Part shown: positions 34,058 through 42,674 of the stretch, one piece after another
How the letters are laid out: every line of letters begins with the position of its first letter
Position numbering within the stretch: the stretch's first letter is position 1
Origin: JAFGRR01 sp964563855
Lineage (GTDB): Bacteria; Planctomycetota; Phycisphaerae; UBA1845; Fen-1342
Assembly: GCA_964563855.1 (NCBI GenBank)
Contig: CAZLYU010000005.1
Coordinates: 1 to 64,000, forward strand
Length of the DNA: 64,000 nucleotides
Reading direction: 5' to 3'
Made by a program: the position numbers and the translations under genes
The notes under the pieces: generated by a model
Told to the model about the DNA's origin: nothing
Seen by the model: only the letters and a program-made list of their open reading frames with translations
Databases searched by the model: none

Positions 34058-35200
34058 CTACGTAGCGGAAGCGGGCACGACTGGACGCAAGGCAAGCATT
34101 CGGTCGAGCGCGACCCGCGACCAGTGCGCGGTGTCGGGGTCGACGGAGATCTGATTCACGACCTCGCCGTCGCAAAGCCGCTCGAGGCACCAATACAGGT
34201 GTTTCAGGTCAACGCGGTACATCGTGGTGCACATGCATTGGATGCCCGCCAGCGAGCGGATGTGCTTGTCCGGATGCTCCCGCGCCAAACGCTGCACCAG
34301 ATGGTTCTCGGTGCCAATCGCCCAGTACGAACCGGCGGGCGCCTCGCGAATCGTGTCGATGATGAACTCGGTGCTGCCAACAAAGTCAGCCGCCTGACAC
34401 ACCTCCCACGCGCACTCGGGGTGCACCAGCACCTGATACCGCTCATCCATCGCACGCAGCGCGGCGACTTGCGGCTCCGCAAAGAGCGCATGCACCGAGC
34501 AATGCCCTTTCCAGAGAATGAACCGTGCGTCGCGAATCTGGTCAGCCGTCAGTCCGCCGTTGGGGCGACGCGGGTCATACACCACCATGCGCTCCAGCGG
34601 CCAGCCCAGCGCAAAGGCGGTGTTGCGGCCCAGGTGTTGATCAGGCGCAAACAGAATCTTGTGCCCCTCGTGCGCCGGCCCCCCCGGCTCGGCGCCATGC
34701 AACGCCCACTCGAGCACCATTTTGGCGTTTGAACTCGTGCAGCAGGCGCCATCATGTCGACCAACGAACGCCTTCACCGCCGCCGAGCTGTTCACATAGG
34801 TGATCGGCGTGATTGGCTGCCCCTCGGCCGCGTCGCTGAGCTGCTCCCAAGCCACTTCCACGTCGTCGATGTCAGCCATGTCGGCCATGCTGCAGCCCGC
34901 GGAGAGATCGGGCAAAATCACGCGCTGGCGATCGCTGGTCAAGATATCCGCCGACTCCGCCATGAAGTGCACGCCGCAGAACACGATGTACTCGGCTTGC
35001 TTCTGGTCGGCGGCCAGTTGCGACAGCTTCAGCGAATCGCCCCGGAAATCGGCGAACTCGATCACGTCGTGCTGCTGATAGTGATGCCCCAAAATGACGA
35101 GCCGCTCACCAAGCTGCGCCTTGAACCGTCGCACACCCGCGGCGAGCGCCTCGGTCGAAAGGTCTTGATACTTCGGCGGCAGCGGCAGTTGATACAGCAT
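34058..35200 (-). CDS. nadA: Quinolinate synthase
   Basis: NadA condenses iminoaspartate and dihydroxyacetone phosphate to quinolinate in NAD synthesis, using a [4Fe-4S] cluster. The 380-residue product has LVILGHHYQQHDVIEFAD near the start, YVNSSAAVKA in the middle, and cluster-type cysteines in FCGVHFMAESADIL (C75), KGHCSVH and IQCMC. The start at 35200 is taken because the frame upstream is non-homologous; GGAG lies about 11 bases away. The gene is the last of a minus-strand run and is separated from the VanZ-like gene by about 47 bases. nadB and nadC are not in the window. Confidence 0.93.
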   Translation of the reverse strand: MLYQLPLPPKYQDLSTEALAAGVRRFKAQLGERLVILGHHYQQHDVIEFADFRGDSLKLSQLAADQKQAEYIVFCGVHFMAESADILTSDRQRVILPDLSAGCSMADMADIDDVEVAWEQLSDAAEGQPITPITYVNSSAAVKAFVGRHDGACCTSSNAKMVLEWALHGAEPGGPAHEGHKILFAPDQHLGRNTAFALGWPLERMVVYDPRRPNGGLTADQIRDARFILWKGHCSVHALFAEPQVAALRAMDERYQVLVHPECAWEVCQAADFVGSTEFIIDTIREAPAGSYWAIGTENHLVQRLAREHPDKHIRSLAGIQCMCTTMYRVDLKHLYWCLERLCDGEVVNQISVDPDTAHWSRVALDRMLALRPVVPASAT

Positions 35201-35247
35201 GCGTGTCGGCTCTCCACAAGAGACCTCGGCGGTTACGCCTGGGCTGT

Positions 35248-35685
35248 TTAGCCGCAGCGCCCACCCGATGTCGTAGGTGATACTACGCCCGAAGTCGCCC
35301 CGCGACGCGCCACGACCTGTCGTCGCCATTCCAGAACAGCCAGCACGAGTCCCGCGCCGACCACATCCGCAAACCAGTCCCAGATATCGGCGCTCCGCCC
35401 CACGAGCGGCTGCGTCATCTCGTCGAATGCAGCATACGCGGCGATCAGGGCCAACGCTTTGTAGACGAACCGCGGCGACAAGTCGGTGAAGGTCATGACA
35501 AATCGCCACAACAGCAAAGCCAGCAGCCCGTAGGCGACCAGGTGAACGATCTTGTCACTCTGCGGAATGCGGCCCGGCAAACCGAGTTTCGGAAAGTGCG
35601 TCACCGTGAACAAGAAGATCCAGTACGCCGGCAGCAAGCGACGGATGAAGTGCGCGCCGGGGCTCACTTGCACCGACCCGGACAT
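35248..35685 (-). CDS. VanZ-like membrane protein
   Basis: The 145-residue protein has four likely membrane segments and the VanZ-type motifs PQSDKIVHLVAYGLLALLLW and DEMTQPLVGRSADIWDWFAD. VanZ-like proteins are integral membrane proteins, with teicoplanin resistance known for one member; function elsewhere is unclear. Its ATG directly follows the parA stop codon (TAGATG), so translation is likely coupled. The neighbours do not explain a role. Confidence 0.85.
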   Translation of the reverse strand: MSGSVQVSPGAHFIRRLLPAYWIFLFTVTHFPKLGLPGRIPQSDKIVHLVAYGLLALLLWRFVMTFTDLSPRFVYKALALIAAYAAFDEMTQPLVGRSADIWDWFADVVGAGLVLAVLEWRRQVVARRGATSGVVSPTTSGGRCG

Positions 35686-36549
35686 CTACGACGACCGCAC
35701 TTCCGTCGCCGAAGTTGGCGCCGCGCGCTCCGGCGCGTCAGCGACCGCGCTGGCTGACTTCAGCGGCCGCATGCCGGCGATCTCATGCGCCAACTGCAAA
35801 TAATCCTCCGCGCCATGGCTCGTTGGCGCATAAGTGAACACCGTCTGACCGAAGCTCGGCGCTTCCGCCAGCTTGATGTTGCGGCGAATGCGGGTGTCGC
35901 ATAGCCGGGCCGCAGCCCACGGGGCCGCAGCGTCGGCGCTTTCCAGAAAGCTCGCAACATCCCGCGCGACTTCCTGTCCGAGCCGCGTACCGCTCTCAGA
36001 CATCGTGAGCACGATGCCCGAAACGCGCAGCGACGCGTTGTAGCTGTCTCGCACCGCGGTCACCGTGTCGAGCAGCTTGCCCAGGCCCTGCAGCGCGAGG
36101 AAGTGCGGCTGTAGCGGAATCATGACCTCGTGCGCAGCGGCCAACGCGTTGACGCTCAGCACGCCGAGCGACGGGGCACAATCAATGATGCAAAACTCGA
36201 CCTCCGCCAAGAGCGGCGCGATGGCGTTGATCAGTCGCTGCTCCCGCCCCTCGACTTCGGCCAGTTCGATCTCCGCCGCAACGAGGTCGAGATGCGCCGG
36301 CAACACAATCAAGCCTTCGTCGAGGCTGCGCAAGGCTTCGAGCACGCTCACGCCATGCACCAGCACGTCGTAGATGCTCGGCTCATCATCCCCGACTTCC
36401 ACGCCCACGTGCATGCTTGCGTGCGCCTGTGGGTCGAGATCGACGAGCATCACGCGGCGCCCGAGTTGCACCAGGCCCGCGGCGAGGTTGACCGCCGTCG
36501 TGGTCTTCCCGACGCCCCCCTTCTGATTGACAACCGCGATTGAACGCAT
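35686..36549 (-). CDS. ParA/Soj-family ATPase without a parB neighbour
   Basis: The 287-residue protein starts MRSIAVVNQKGGVGKTTTAV, with the deviant Walker A at K10-T17, followed by VMLVDLDPQAHA and CIIDCAPSLGVLSVNAL, as in Soj/ParA partition ATPases. It lacks the N-terminal DNA-binding domain of plasmid ParA. ParA usually works with ParB at parS sites, but no parB gene is adjacent, so it may position another cargo or pair with a ParB elsewhere. It is transcribed with the VanZ-like gene and lies 38 bases downstream of the fabZ-like gene, so the three may form an operon. Confidence 0.9.
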   Translation of the reverse strand: MRSIAVVNQKGGVGKTTTAVNLAAGLVQLGRRVMLVDLDPQAHASMHVGVEVGDDEPSIYDVLVHGVSVLEALRSLDEGLIVLPAHLDLVAAEIELAEVEGREQRLINAIAPLLAEVEFCIIDCAPSLGVLSVNALAAAHEVMIPLQPHFLALQGLGKLLDTVTAVRDSYNASLRVSGIVLTMSESGTRLGQEVARDVASFLESADAAAPWAAARLCDTRIRRNIKLAEAPSFGQTVFTYAPTSHGAEDYLQLAHEIAGMRPLKSASAVADAPERAAPTSATEVRSS

Positions 36550-36587
36550 CGGGGCAGTATAGCTGCGACGCCGGGCGCAGCGACCGG

Positions 36588-37061
36588 TCAGACGGCCATG
36601 CCGGCGATCTTGGCTTCGAAGACCAGACGTCCGTCGACGAAGCCCTGCGCGGCGCTATCGAAGCGCCGCTGTCGAGTCTTGAGGATCTTGGAGATGACGA
36701 CGAAGCGCGCGGGAGGCTCCACAATGCCGCGGAAGCGGACCTCGTCGGCGGCGGCGAAGCCCGCGAACGTGCTCGACCCGCTCTCGAGTCGCTGCGCGTA
36801 AGAGCAAAGCTGCGCCGCAACCTCGATCATCAGAACCCCGGGGAACAGCGGTCGTCCCGGAATGTGCCCCTTCACCCACCAGTCCGTGGGCGACAGGTCG
36901 ATGTATCCGGCGCAGATCTTCTCATCCGAATCCCACAGCACGATCGCATGCAAGAGCTGAAACTCTTCGCGATGCGGCAGCGCATTCATGATCGCCGCAC
37001 GATCGGCGACCACGGCGCCAAAGTCGAGAGCGTCAGGATCGAAAATCTTCGGAGGCGGCAT
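36588..37061 (-). CDS. FabZ-like (3R)-hydroxyacyl-ACP dehydratase
   Basis: The 157-residue hotdog-fold enzyme has the FabZ active site GHIPGRPLFPGVLMIEVAAQ, with H66 and E80 as the catalytic pair, and HREEFQLLHAI in place of the usual HRYPFLL. It dehydrates hydroxyacyl-ACP in fatty acid synthesis. Its separation from acpP-fabF (12 kb away) and its divergence from canonical FabZ suggest a paralogue with a special acyl chain. The start at 37061 is used; a TTG five codons upstream is possible. Confidence 0.82.
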   Translation of the reverse strand: MPPPKIFDPDALDFGAVVADRAAIMNALPHREEFQLLHAIVLWDSDEKICAGYIDLSPTDWWVKGHIPGRPLFPGVLMIEVAAQLCSYAQRLESGSSTFAGFAAADEVRFRGIVEPPARFVVISKILKTRQRRFDSAAQGFVDGRLVFEAKIAGMAV

Positions 37062-37116
37062 GATGTCTCGCCACAAAGCGCGTTGGAAGCCGAAGCCGCC
37101 GACTGCCGCTCACCGT

Positions 37117-37329
37117 CTAGACGGCGGGCGGTGGAGTGGATGCGTCGTCAGGCTTGCTCTCATCCGTCCGGAGATCAAGCACCTTCTTGCGGATGTCCTG
37201 CGCGAGGTTTTTGATGTCCTGCATCGATTTGCGAACGCGCGTTCCGGCCGCCTTGTTACCGCCGACGGCCTTGTAAACGTCTTCGCCCGCCTCTTCGACC
37301 ATGCGTTTGAGCTGTTCGTACTCTTCCAA
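37117..37329 (-). CDS. Histone H1-like (Hc1 family) protein
   Basis: This 70-residue protein is found only if TTG is accepted as the start: GAGGGAG lies eight bases upstream of TTG 37329. It reads MEEYEQLKRMVEEAGEDVYK, then AVGGNKAAGTRVRKSMQDIK, then NLAQDIRKKVLDLR, matching the short Hc1/H1-like proteins of planctomycetes and chlamydiae. The helical, Lys/Arg-rich middle suits DNA binding; the C-terminus is acidic. It could compact DNA in the nucleoid. It is upstream of the fabZ-like gene in the same direction and divergent from uvrC. Confidence 0.8.
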   Translation of the reverse strand: MEEYEQLKRMVEEAGEDVYKAVGGNKAAGTRVRKSMQDIKNLAQDIRKKVLDLRTDESKPDDASTPPPAV

Positions 37330-37566
37330 GATTCGATCTCCCTCGGGTCGAGTGAGTGACGTCGCGGTGAGGCGTTGCCAAGGCGGAAGCACGGGGCCGT
37401 CTTCCGCCGACCGCCGCGGGTTGTAGCGTGCGCTGGCAGGCCTTGCAAGCATGCGGTCGGCCGTAATCGCTCACGAAACACCTTTCTCAGCCGGCATCCT
37501 CTTCCGAAACCCTGTGCAACACGCACCAACGAGCGCCCGCTGCTGACAAACCCGTAGAATCCCGAC

Positions 37567-39027
37567 GTGCCCGGCTCACCAAACGCACACCCTGAACCTG
37601 GTGCTGGCGATCACCCGCCGACCGCCGCTGACCGCGTGTCGCGCCTCCGCGCGATGATCAGCCACTTCCCGAAGACGCCGGGCGTCTACCTGATGAAAGA
37701 CGCCAGCGGCACAGTGCTCTACGTCGGCAAAGGCCGCGACCTGCGAGCGCGTGTCATGAGCTACTTTCAAGACTCGGCCGACTTGCTCTCGTCGCGCGGC
37801 CCCGAAATCGCCCACATGATCACGCTCGTCCACGACATCGACTTCCTCGATTGCGACACCGAAGTCGACGCGCTGCTCACCGAAAACCGGCTGATCAAAG
37901 ACATTCAGCCCGCCTTCAACGAACGCTTGCGCGACGACAAAAGCTTCCCCTACGTCATGATCACCACCGGCGACGATTTCCCCGGCGTGTTCGTCACGCG
38001 GCAGCCCCGGCGCAAGGGCGCCCGACTGTTCGGGCCGTTCACCAGTGCGCAGGCCGCGCGCCAAGCCGTGAGCGCCCTGCAGAAGGCGTTCCGCTACCGA
38101 ACCTGCGAGCTCGACATCCGCGCCGACGACGACAAGCGACGCTTCTTTCGACCCTGCCTGCTCTACAGCATCAAACAATGCACCGCGCCGTGCGCCGACA
38201 AAATCACCAAAGAGGAATACCGCCAGGATATCGACCGACTCACCAGGCTCCTCAAGAGCAAACGCAGCCATCTGCTGCGCGATATGAAACGCGAGATGGA
38301 TGCGGCGTCGAAGACGCTCGACTTCGAAAAGGCGGCCAGCATTCGCGACCGCATCCGCGCCATCGAAGGCCTCAACACAGCCGGCGATGTGCAAGACGAT
38401 GTGCAACCCGAAGTGTTCTACATCGACCCCGCCGCCGGACTCGAAAGGCTCGGCAAACTCCTCGCACTGCCCGAGACGCCGCGCATCATCGAAGGCATTG
38501 ACATCGCGACCCTGCACGGCGAGTCGTCAGTGGGTTCGCTCGTGTGCTTCATCGACGGCCGTCCGTTCAAAAACGGCTACCGACGCTTCAAGATTCGCAC
38601 GGTTTCCGGCGTCGACGACTACGCCATGATTCGCGAGGTGATCGCTCGGCGCTATAAACACGCCGCCAACGCGACCGAGCTGTTCCCCGACGTGATTCTG
38701 ATTGACGGCGGCCTCGGCCAGTTGCACGCGGCGCTCGAGGCCTTCGACCACCTCGCGAAAGCCATCGAACTCGAAACCGGGGCGGGCGTGAAGCCGCCCA
38801 TGGTCATCAGTCTCGCAAAGCGCGAAGAGCTGGTTTACACGCAGGCCAAACGCGAGCCGTTGCGGCTGCCGCGCAATGATGACGCGTTGCGGCTGTTGCA
38901 GCATGTGCGCGATGAGGCCCACCGTTTCAGTCAGCACTATCACCACATCCTGCGGCGTAAGCGCACCTTCGATGAAGAACTGAAAGCCGGCAAACGCCCC
39001 CCCCGACGCAACGCCAAGCGGCAATAG
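37567..39027 (+). CDS. uvrC: UvrC-like excinuclease subunit lacking the C-terminal HhH region
   Basis: UvrC makes both cuts in nucleotide excision repair. The 486-residue product has the GIY-YIG nuclease at 30-120 (PGVYLMKDASGTVLYVGKGR), a cysteine-containing linker (RPCLLYSIKQCTAPC), the UVR domain (AASKTLDFEKAASIRDRIRA) and the second nuclease with GIDIATLHGESSVGS and PDVILIDGGLGQL. E. coli UvrC is about 610 residues; here the tandem helix-hairpin-helix end is absent. The GTG start at 37567 has no strong ribosome site, and ATG at residue 30 would remove little of the domain. It is divergent from the Hc1-like gene. Confidence 0.9.
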   Translation: MPGSPNAHPEPGAGDHPPTAADRVSRLRAMISHFPKTPGVYLMKDASGTVLYVGKGRDLRARVMSYFQDSADLLSSRGPEIAHMITLVHDIDFLDCDTEVDALLTENRLIKDIQPAFNERLRDDKSFPYVMITTGDDFPGVFVTRQPRRKGARLFGPFTSAQAARQAVSALQKAFRYRTCELDIRADDDKRRFFRPCLLYSIKQCTAPCADKITKEEYRQDIDRLTRLLKSKRSHLLRDMKREMDAASKTLDFEKAASIRDRIRAIEGLNTAGDVQDDVQPEVFYIDPAAGLERLGKLLALPETPRIIEGIDIATLHGESSVGSLVCFIDGRPFKNGYRRFKIRTVSGVDDYAMIREVIARRYKHAANATELFPDVILIDGGLGQLHAALEAFDHLAKAIELETGAGVKPPMVISLAKREELVYTQAKREPLRLPRNDDALRLLQHVRDEAHRFSQHYHHILRRKRTFDEELKAGKRPPRRNAKRQ

Positions 39028-39151
39028 CTGCGCCCCTCGCGCACGCTCGACCACTTTTCCCCGCTTCACCTCAGCCTCGTTGCCGCCAGCCTCCGATTGC
39101 AAGCGCGACGTTCTGTTCCCGTTTCACGCTCATTTTCTGAGGAGAAGCTCA

Positions 39152-40321
39152 ATGACGCGCGCTCTGCTACCGTTCGCCGCCGCCATCGCACTCGGGTTCC
39201 TGGCCGGCTGCCCGTTCCCGCCGACCGGCGCCCCGCGAAGCCCCGGCGTCGACGACCCCGCCGACAACATCGCCGACCCGCAGCCCGTAGACACCCCTAT
39301 CGACAACCAGCCCGACGCCGGCGACGACAGCCCCACCCCCGGCGAGACGCCTCAGGCGCCCAACCCGCCCGCGAACAATGCCGCGCGTGGATTCGTCCCC
39401 GACTCGGTCACCCTCGACATCAACGAACTGCCCGAAGACGGTGACAACGCGTCCGCGCAGATCGCACCGCGGTCGCTACAGGTCACCGAGCGCGTCGTGC
39501 GCTCCACCGCAACGATCGTGCACCGCTTCCACCGTCTCGCGGACCGCGCCCTCGCACTCGCCGCGCGCATCAATCAAGCCGCGACCGACCCGAACCAAAC
39601 CCAGTTTGAAGGCCAGCTCATCGCCCTCGGCTTCATCGGTGAGTACAAGGTCGACTTCGCCGCGTTCGACTTCGACGGCGACGGCGTCGCCGACGGCTCC
39701 GGAAACGCGGTCGACACGCCCACCGCCTTCCGCCTGTGGCTCAATCCCGGCTCCGGATTCGTCCCCGTCATGTGCGGCCTCATCACCACCCGCCCCAGCG
39801 ACGCGAACATCGGCGCCGGCCAACTGTTCCTCAGCCCGCCCGGCGTCTACAGCGACATCGCCGACGACGTGCAGTTCTACGTGCAATACGACCGGACCAA
39901 TCCCGAGCACCAATGGAACTTCGCCTACGTAGTCGGCGGCGTGCACCCGCTGTTCGATCTCGCCCGCGGTGCAGCCCGCGTCGACATCCGCACCGTCGGA
40001 ACCGATCGCGAGAAGACCGTGCGCGGCGCTTACGAGTACGAGGCCGACGCACTCCACCGCTTCTCGCAGTTGAACGCCCGCACCACAGGCTTCATCTCCG
40101 ACACCGGCCGCTCCTTCCAGATCACCGCCTCGGGCGTACGCAACGCCGAGACCGTGAACTTGGTGAACGTGTGTGTCGAGCCCACCCTGTTTGAGGAATC
40201 GCAAGCGGTGAGTTGCGATGGCTTCGTGTTCAGCGATCCCAACGACTACGAGCCGCTGACGCTGCCCGAACCCGACGCCGCCAACTTCCCCACCGACTTC
40301 CCGGATTCACCGACCTTCTAA
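39152..40321 (+). CDS. Lipoprotein, function unknown
   Basis: The 389-residue product has a lipoprotein signal ending LGFLAGC, followed by a Pro/Asp-rich low-complexity linker to about residue 80. The rest has a long helix (ERVVRSTATIVHRFHRLADR) and a beta-rich domain containing FDFDGDGVADGSGN, which looks like a calcium-binding loop. GAGGAG lies eight bases before ATG 39152. I do not recognise the family. It stands alone after uvrC, 124 bases downstream. Confidence 0.7.
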   Translation: MTRALLPFAAAIALGFLAGCPFPPTGAPRSPGVDDPADNIADPQPVDTPIDNQPDAGDDSPTPGETPQAPNPPANNAARGFVPDSVTLDINELPEDGDNASAQIAPRSLQVTERVVRSTATIVHRFHRLADRALALAARINQAATDPNQTQFEGQLIALGFIGEYKVDFAAFDFDGDGVADGSGNAVDTPTAFRLWLNPGSGFVPVMCGLITTRPSDANIGAGQLFLSPPGVYSDIADDVQFYVQYDRTNPEHQWNFAYVVGGVHPLFDLARGAARVDIRTVGTDREKTVRGAYEYEADALHRFSQLNARTTGFISDTGRSFQITASGVRNAETVNLVNVCVEPTLFEESQAVSCDGFVFSDPNDYEPLTLPEPDAANFPTDFPDSPTF

Positions 40322-40646
40322 AACGACGCGAGCTTCTTTTGTTGAGCGGGACACACGAAGCTGTCGCGGCGCTCCATGCTGCGGCGGCTTCGCTCGTTGC
40401 TTTAGCAGAGCGCAGCGTACGCGGCGAAGAAAAACACCGTCAGTCGAATGCGTTGTGGCGTCCAAAAAGCCCATAACATCGGGCGTCCTCCTCGGGATGA
40501 CGACGTCGCGACTTGCACCAACGCCCTTCCGATCTCAATCCAGTGTAGGCCACGCGGAAACCCGCCGCATCGTCCGACCGGTCTTACCTTCTCAGCGCCG
40601 CTAATTGCTGCGGTCGCTGCGCTCCAGACGCAGGAGCGATCACGCC
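40322..40646. other. Intergenic region, nothing clear
   Basis: No gene, RNA gene or strong hairpin could be supported on either strand. The region lies between convergent genes (the lipoprotein and agmatinase genes). Confidence 0.5.
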
Positions 40647-41561
40647 TTACTCACCCGGTTCGATAACGAACGCTTCCGCCGCCAGCCCGATGATGCGATA
40701 TGCAAGGCGGGCCGCGAGAAACTCGGTCACATGCGTGGTCGTGGCCGGGGCGACTTCCACCACATCCGCCCCGACGATCCGCTTGCTCCGCGCCAGCGCC
40801 GCCAAAAGATCCGTCACCTGAAACCAGTCCAGCCCGCCAGGCTCCGGCGTCCCCGTTCCCGGCGCATACGCCGGGTCGAACCCGTCAATGTCGACCGTGA
40901 CAAACACCTCGTCGCTCAGCTCAGCCAGCGTCTGCTCGATCCACGCCTCACCATGACACGCGCGCGGCGGAAAGATCGACAACCCCTCGCGTGCGATCAG
41001 CTCCGCCTCTTCCTCCGAATAGCTCCGAATCCCGACCCCCACGAACTTCACCCCCTCACCGTGCAACCGCCGCATCACGCACGCGTGACTGTAAGGCGAG
41101 CCCTGGTACGCGTCGCGCAAGTCGGCGTGCGCATCGAGCTGCAGCACCGACACGTCGCGCCAGCGCCGACGCACGGCGCGCACCAGCGGAAGCGTGACGC
41201 TGTGCTCACCGCCGAGCCCTAGCAAGAACTTGCCATCCTCGACCGGCCGCCGCGCCGCCGACTCGATGCGCCGCATCATCGATTCCGGACCGCTCACATC
41301 GACATCGACTGGCGGCAGCGTCGTCACGCCGACGTGGCTGCTGTCGCGCCCCAGCGCTTCGTCATACAGCTCCACCTGCTGCGACGCGCTGATAATCGCC
41401 GACGGGCCTAACCGCGCCCCGCCGCCAAAGCTCGTCGTCGCGTCGTACGGAATGGGCAGCACCGCGACACGCGCCACGTCGTAACCGCGCGTTTTGGGAT
41501 CCAGTCCGAGAAACCCCGCGCGATCGTCACCGGCAGCGGTGATCGGGTTCGGCGTGCCCAT
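40647..41561 (-). CDS. speB: Agmatinase/arginase-family ureohydrolase
   Basis: The 304-residue enzyme has the manganese-site motifs of the ureohydrolase family: LGGEHS, LDAHADLRD and VDIDGFDPAYAPGTGTP. It starts MGTPNPITAAGDD and is the length of agmatinases. The pdaD gene ends at 41564, two bases before its start, so both are made together. In this pairing arginine is decarboxylated to agmatine and agmatine is hydrolysed to putrescine and urea, so agmatinase is preferred over arginase or formiminoglutamase. Confidence 0.9.
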   Translation of the reverse strand: MGTPNPITAAGDDRAGFLGLDPKTRGYDVARVAVLPIPYDATTSFGGGARLGPSAIISASQQVELYDEALGRDSSHVGVTTLPPVDVDVSGPESMMRRIESAARRPVEDGKFLLGLGGEHSVTLPLVRAVRRRWRDVSVLQLDAHADLRDAYQGSPYSHACVMRRLHGEGVKFVGVGIRSYSEEEAELIAREGLSIFPPRACHGEAWIEQTLAELSDEVFVTVDIDGFDPAYAPGTGTPEPGGLDWFQVTDLLAALARSKRIVGADVVEVAPATTTHVTEFLAARLAYRIIGLAAEAFVIEPGE

Positions 41562-41563
41562 CC

Positions 41564-42223
41564 CTACTTCGACTTGCCTTCAGCACGCTTACGTTGCTTC
41601 GCAGCGCGCGGCGAACGTGTCTGACGCGCTTTGGCGAGCTGACCGGCGATCGCGGCGATCTCTTGCGACTCGTCAAAAACCATCACCGCCGCCGCCACAA
41701 CGCTGGTCCAAAGCCCCTTCTTGTCCCCCTCCGCCGTTTGAACCACCGCCCGCGTGCGCACGATCTTTCCGCTCATCTTGTAGATCTCACGCCGCGCGTC
41801 GTAGTTGGCGTCCGGGTCAAACTCGACCCCGAGCGTGCTAGCCAGCATGCTCGCCGCCATATCTTCGACATAGTCGGACGTGCGTCGCTCCGTCATCCCG
41901 TAGCCGTGATGCTCGGAGATGTAACCAAAGTGCTCCTCCTCAGACGGAACCGCCAGCCCGATCCCGGCCGACACCAGCCGGCTCGGCTCGTTCGTCCGCG
42001 CCTCGGCCAGCACCACGAACGCAATCTCGCCCGGGTGCAGCTTTGCGACGCCTGCACGCTTCGAGATGATCTTGCAACGCGGCGGGAAGATGCTCGAAAC
42101 CTTCACCAGGTTGAGATGCGCGATGCCGGCGTCCCGTAGCGCCAACTCGAACGACTCGAGATTGCGCGGATGCTTGCCGACTCCGCGCGTAAAGAACATC
42201 TGATTGGCGACAATTGGGAACAC
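41564..42223 (-). CDS. pdaD: Pyruvoyl-dependent arginine decarboxylase
   Basis: The 219-residue proenzyme cuts itself between two serines to make a pyruvoyl cofactor. The self-cleavage site is visible in LVKVSSIFPPRCK (S43/S44), and IAFVVLAEARTNEP and YGMTERRTSDYVEDMAASML match the family. It makes agmatine from arginine, the first step of the route completed by the adjacent speB. The GTG start at 42223 is preceded by GGAGGG. The extended Lys/Arg-rich C-terminus (AKQRKRAEGKSK) is unusual. It has its own promoter near 42332. Confidence 0.92.
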   Translation of the reverse strand: MFPIVANQMFFTRGVGKHPRNLESFELALRDAGIAHLNLVKVSSIFPPRCKIISKRAGVAKLHPGEIAFVVLAEARTNEPSRLVSAGIGLAVPSEEEHFGYISEHHGYGMTERRTSDYVEDMAASMLASTLGVEFDPDANYDARREIYKMSGKIVRTRAVVQTAEGDKKGLWTSVVAAAVMVFDESQEIAAIAGQLAKARQTRSPRAAKQRKRAEGKSK

Positions 42224-42674
42224 GGACGGCCCTCCAGCAGCGCGGCGTTCTTCAAACCCACGGGGGGGATACGTCTAATATGGCCTGCTCTCAACGGACC
42301 ACGCGGCGCGGCCCGGCGGCACGAGCGGCGAATTATAGCTCGCAATGCGAACTGCACAATTCCCGCCGCGACGGACGCGAGATTTGCCTGACCACGCCCC
42401 CGTATCCCATGGTTGAACTGAGGAGTCGCTTCCGCCGGCCAGGGACGGTCGACGGTCGACGAGGGAGCCTCGTTCGGTGCGAACCGGTTGGGGAGAAGCA
42501 ATGCGTTTCGCACGGCGCCGGCGTCCGCGTTCGCGGACGTCGGCGTTCTTCTTGCCCGCCGCACCCCCATCCGCTTGACACCCCCACGCCTCCGCCGCAC
42601 GCTAGCGCAATCGCAGACGGGCGCTCAATCGGGGCGCGCTGCGAGAGCGACGTCGCTGCGAGCACCCGAAACCC
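42224..42674. other. Divergent intergenic region with pdaD leader
   Basis: Between the divergent pdaD and 42675 genes. The pdaD promoter and a roughly 100-base leader occupy the left part. The right part holds no gene that I can support; overlapping long frames are Arg-rich shadows. Confidence 0.5.
42332..42359 (-). promoter_or_regulatory. Promoter of the pdaD-speB operon
   Basis: On the minus strand a perfect TATAAT (42332-42337) follows TTGTGC (42354-42359) by 16 bases. The predicted start is near 42325, about 100 bases before the pdaD GTG. Confidence 0.55.

Noticed and set aside
34058..35250. Riboswitch or NiaR-type site for nadA
   Set aside because: The gap before nadA is only 47 bases and shows no convincing structure.
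40360..40400. GC-rich stem-like sequence after the 40321 stop
   Set aside because: The arms do not pair cleanly when checked base by base.
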